From Mediterranea massiliensis (GTDB lineage Bacteria > Bacteroidota > Bacteroidia > Bacteroidales > Bacteroidaceae): a stretch of DNA of 15,691 bases. Both the position numbers and the translations under genes were made by a program. The notes beneath the pieces were generated by a model. That model made no database searches and was not told where the DNA came from. It saw only the letters and a list, made by a program, of their open reading frames with translations. Positions 14,790-15,691 of this stretch are shown here, one piece after another; position 1 is the stretch's first letter; the number at the start of each line of letters is the position of its first letter. The stretch lies in contig CATXSD010000058.1 of NCBI GenBank assembly GCA_958402075.1, positions 1-15,691 of the forward strand, read 5' to 3'.

Positions 14790-15054
14790 GGAAAATCTCT
14801 GGAATAACCTCGAAAAACGGGAGAAATGACGCTAAACGACTTAATATCAGAGTTGTTACGGTGTCAAATGATGACAAGCCGAAAAATCGGAAAACGCAAA
14901 GAAAAGCGGATTTAAGAAGAAGAATGGTTTGCAAATCATTACCCGTGAAAGAGTAAGATTTAACAAATGGGAGATGCTATTGCACCGTTTGTCACCGATT
15001 TGCGTATCAAGGTCTAACTCGTTGATATTTAACTTTGCAAACAAAAAAACGAGT
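14790..15054. other. AT-rich intergenic region, probable mobile-element end
   Basis: About 265 bases between the divergent ATPase and integrase genes, clearly AT-richer than the flanking genes. I see no convincing gene; a 63-codon frame at 14765-14956 is basic and unlike any family I know. Features are TGTCA-N5-TGACA (14862-14876), a TTTGCAAA palindrome in GGTTTGCAAATC near 14925, and TTTGCAAA again near 15034. Such regions upstream of integrase genes usually hold the attachment site and the arm-type sites the integrase binds, but none is proven here. Confidence 0.5.
15030..15037 (+). promoter_or_regulatory. -7 promoter element of the integrase gene
   Basis: TAACTTTG is an exact match to TAnnTTTG, 17 bases before the integrase ATG at 15055. 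A TTTG at 14999-15002 is about 27 bases upstream, longer than the usual 19-21 spacing for a -33 element. Confidence 0.5.
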
Positions 15055-15691
15055 ATGGCAAGAAGTACATTCAAAGTGCTGTTCTACGTGAACGGCAGCA
15101 AGGAGAAAGACGGTATTGTCCCCATCATGGGACGAGTGACAATCAACGGTACTGTGGCGCAGTTCAGTTGCAAGCAGACCATCCCGAAAACCCTTTGGGA
15201 TGCGAAAGGCAACCGAGCCAAAGGCAAGAGAGCCGAAGCACGGAACATCAATCTGGCATTGGACAACATCAAGGCGCAAATCATCAAGCACTATCAGCGC
15301 ATATCCGACCGAGAGGCATACGTAACGGCTGAAATGGTGCGCAATGCCTACCAAGGGGTAGGAAGCGAGTATGAGACACTGATAAAGGCTTTTGACAAGG
15401 ATTGCGCCAACTTCCTGAAACGTGTCGGCAAAGACCGCAGCATCGGCACATACAAGGTAATGGTAAGGGCAAGGAACTATGTCGCAGCCTTTATCAAGTC
15501 ATTCTACAGACGGACGGACATGTCCATGCTGGAACTTACGCCCGACTTCATCAAGGAGTTTGCGGCTTATCTTACGGCTGAACGGGGACTGAAAAACGCC
15601 ACCATCTGGCTGAACTGCATGTGGCTGAAAGGCGTGGTCATGCGTGCGCACTATAACGGACTGATACCGAGAAATCCGTTTGCGCAGTTCC
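15055..15691 (+). CDS. Bacteroidetes-type tyrosine recombinase/integrase, 3' partial
   Basis: The N-terminal 212 residues of a site-specific integrase; the frame is open to the window end. It has the N-terminal arm-DNA-binding domain typical of Bacteroidetes integrases (MARSTFKVLFYVNGSKEKDG, VPIMGRVTINGT, FSCKQTIPKTLWDAKGNRAK) at about 1-90. A SAM-like core-binding domain follows at about 105-210 (GTYKVMVRARNYVAAFIKSF, LELTPDFIKEFAAYL, NGLIPRNPF). The catalytic domain with the R-H-R-Y residues lies beyond the window, so activity cannot be judged. Proteins of this type move conjugative and mobilizable transposons or invert DNA segments. Base composition is lower in GC than the nuo and receptor genes, in line with acquired DNA. 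Its direction, away from the ATPase, suggests the element extends to the right. Confidence 0.9.
   Translation, partial: MARSTFKVLFYVNGSKEKDGIVPIMGRVTINGTVAQFSCKQTIPKTLWDAKGNRAKGKRAEARNINLALDNIKAQIIKHYQRISDREAYVTAEMVRNAYQGVGSEYETLIKAFDKDCANFLKRVGKDRSIGTYKVMVRARNYVAAFIKSFYRRTDMSMLELTPDFIKEFAAYLTAERGLKNATIWLNCMWLKGVVMRAHYNGLIPRNPFAQF

Noticed and set aside
14765..14956. 63-codon basic open frame upstream of the integrase
   Set aside because: No recognisable motif, it overlaps the ATPase promoter, and it lies in AT-rich DNA; more likely non-coding, though a small element protein cannot be fully excluded.
14760..15054. tRNA gene as integration target
   Set aside because: No cloverleaf-like arms, T-loop GTTCGA-type sequence or CCA end was found in this interval on either strand.

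Overview
The window looks like a chromosome segment from the order Bacteroidales, probably Bacteroidaceae. The signs are the run of complex I genes, a TonB-dependent receptor with a carboxypeptidase-regulatory-like N-terminal domain, a lipoprotein with a Bacteroidetes-style surface-export signal, TAnnTTTG-type promoter elements, almost no Shine-Dalgarno sequences, and a Bacteroidetes-type tyrosine integrase. I cannot name the species.

Region 1 (2-7198, + strand) is the distal part of a nuo operon in the order nuoH (5' truncated by the window edge), nuoI, J, K, L, M, N. These genes encode the membrane arm of respiratory complex I plus the NuoI iron-sulfur subunit. The longer gaps (H-I, K-L, L-M, M-N) hold low-complexity repeats, and two of them can fold into long imperfect hairpins. 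A perfect 13-bp inverted repeat follows nuoN. NuoM seems to lack the transmembrane lysine that NuoL and NuoN keep at the equivalent place.

Region 2 (7295-11560, + strand) holds a TonB-dependent outer-membrane receptor and a surface-type lipoprotein with a probable beta-helix fold. Six 7-bp direct repeats at 11-bp spacing, close to the Pho-box design, lie just upstream of the receptor's -7 element. A second array of 11/22-bp phased, palindromic elements lies between the receptor and the lipoprotein. I infer a regulated outer-membrane uptake or binding pair, possibly under a PhoB/OmpR-family regulator. A strong hairpin terminator ends the region.

Region 3 (11559-14759, - strand) reads as one transcription unit: a compact ABC/AAA-type ATPase, a DUF4435 (TOPRIM-like) protein, and a YbdG-type mechanosensitive channel. 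The ATPase-DUF4435 pair has the same order and domain types as the PARIS anti-phage system (AriA-AriB), but the ATPase is short. The channel gene starts 25 bp after the DUF4435 gene. A hairpin-forming repeat fills the gap between the first two genes.

Region 4 (about 14790-15691, + strand) is AT-richer and starts a Bacteroidetes-type tyrosine integrase that runs off the window, so an integrated mobile element probably begins here. A sequence matching the CTnDOT-type attachment core lies at 14780-14789, overlapping the ATPase promoter. It is a candidate junction only. No rRNA, tRNA, CRISPR array or insertion sequence is visible.
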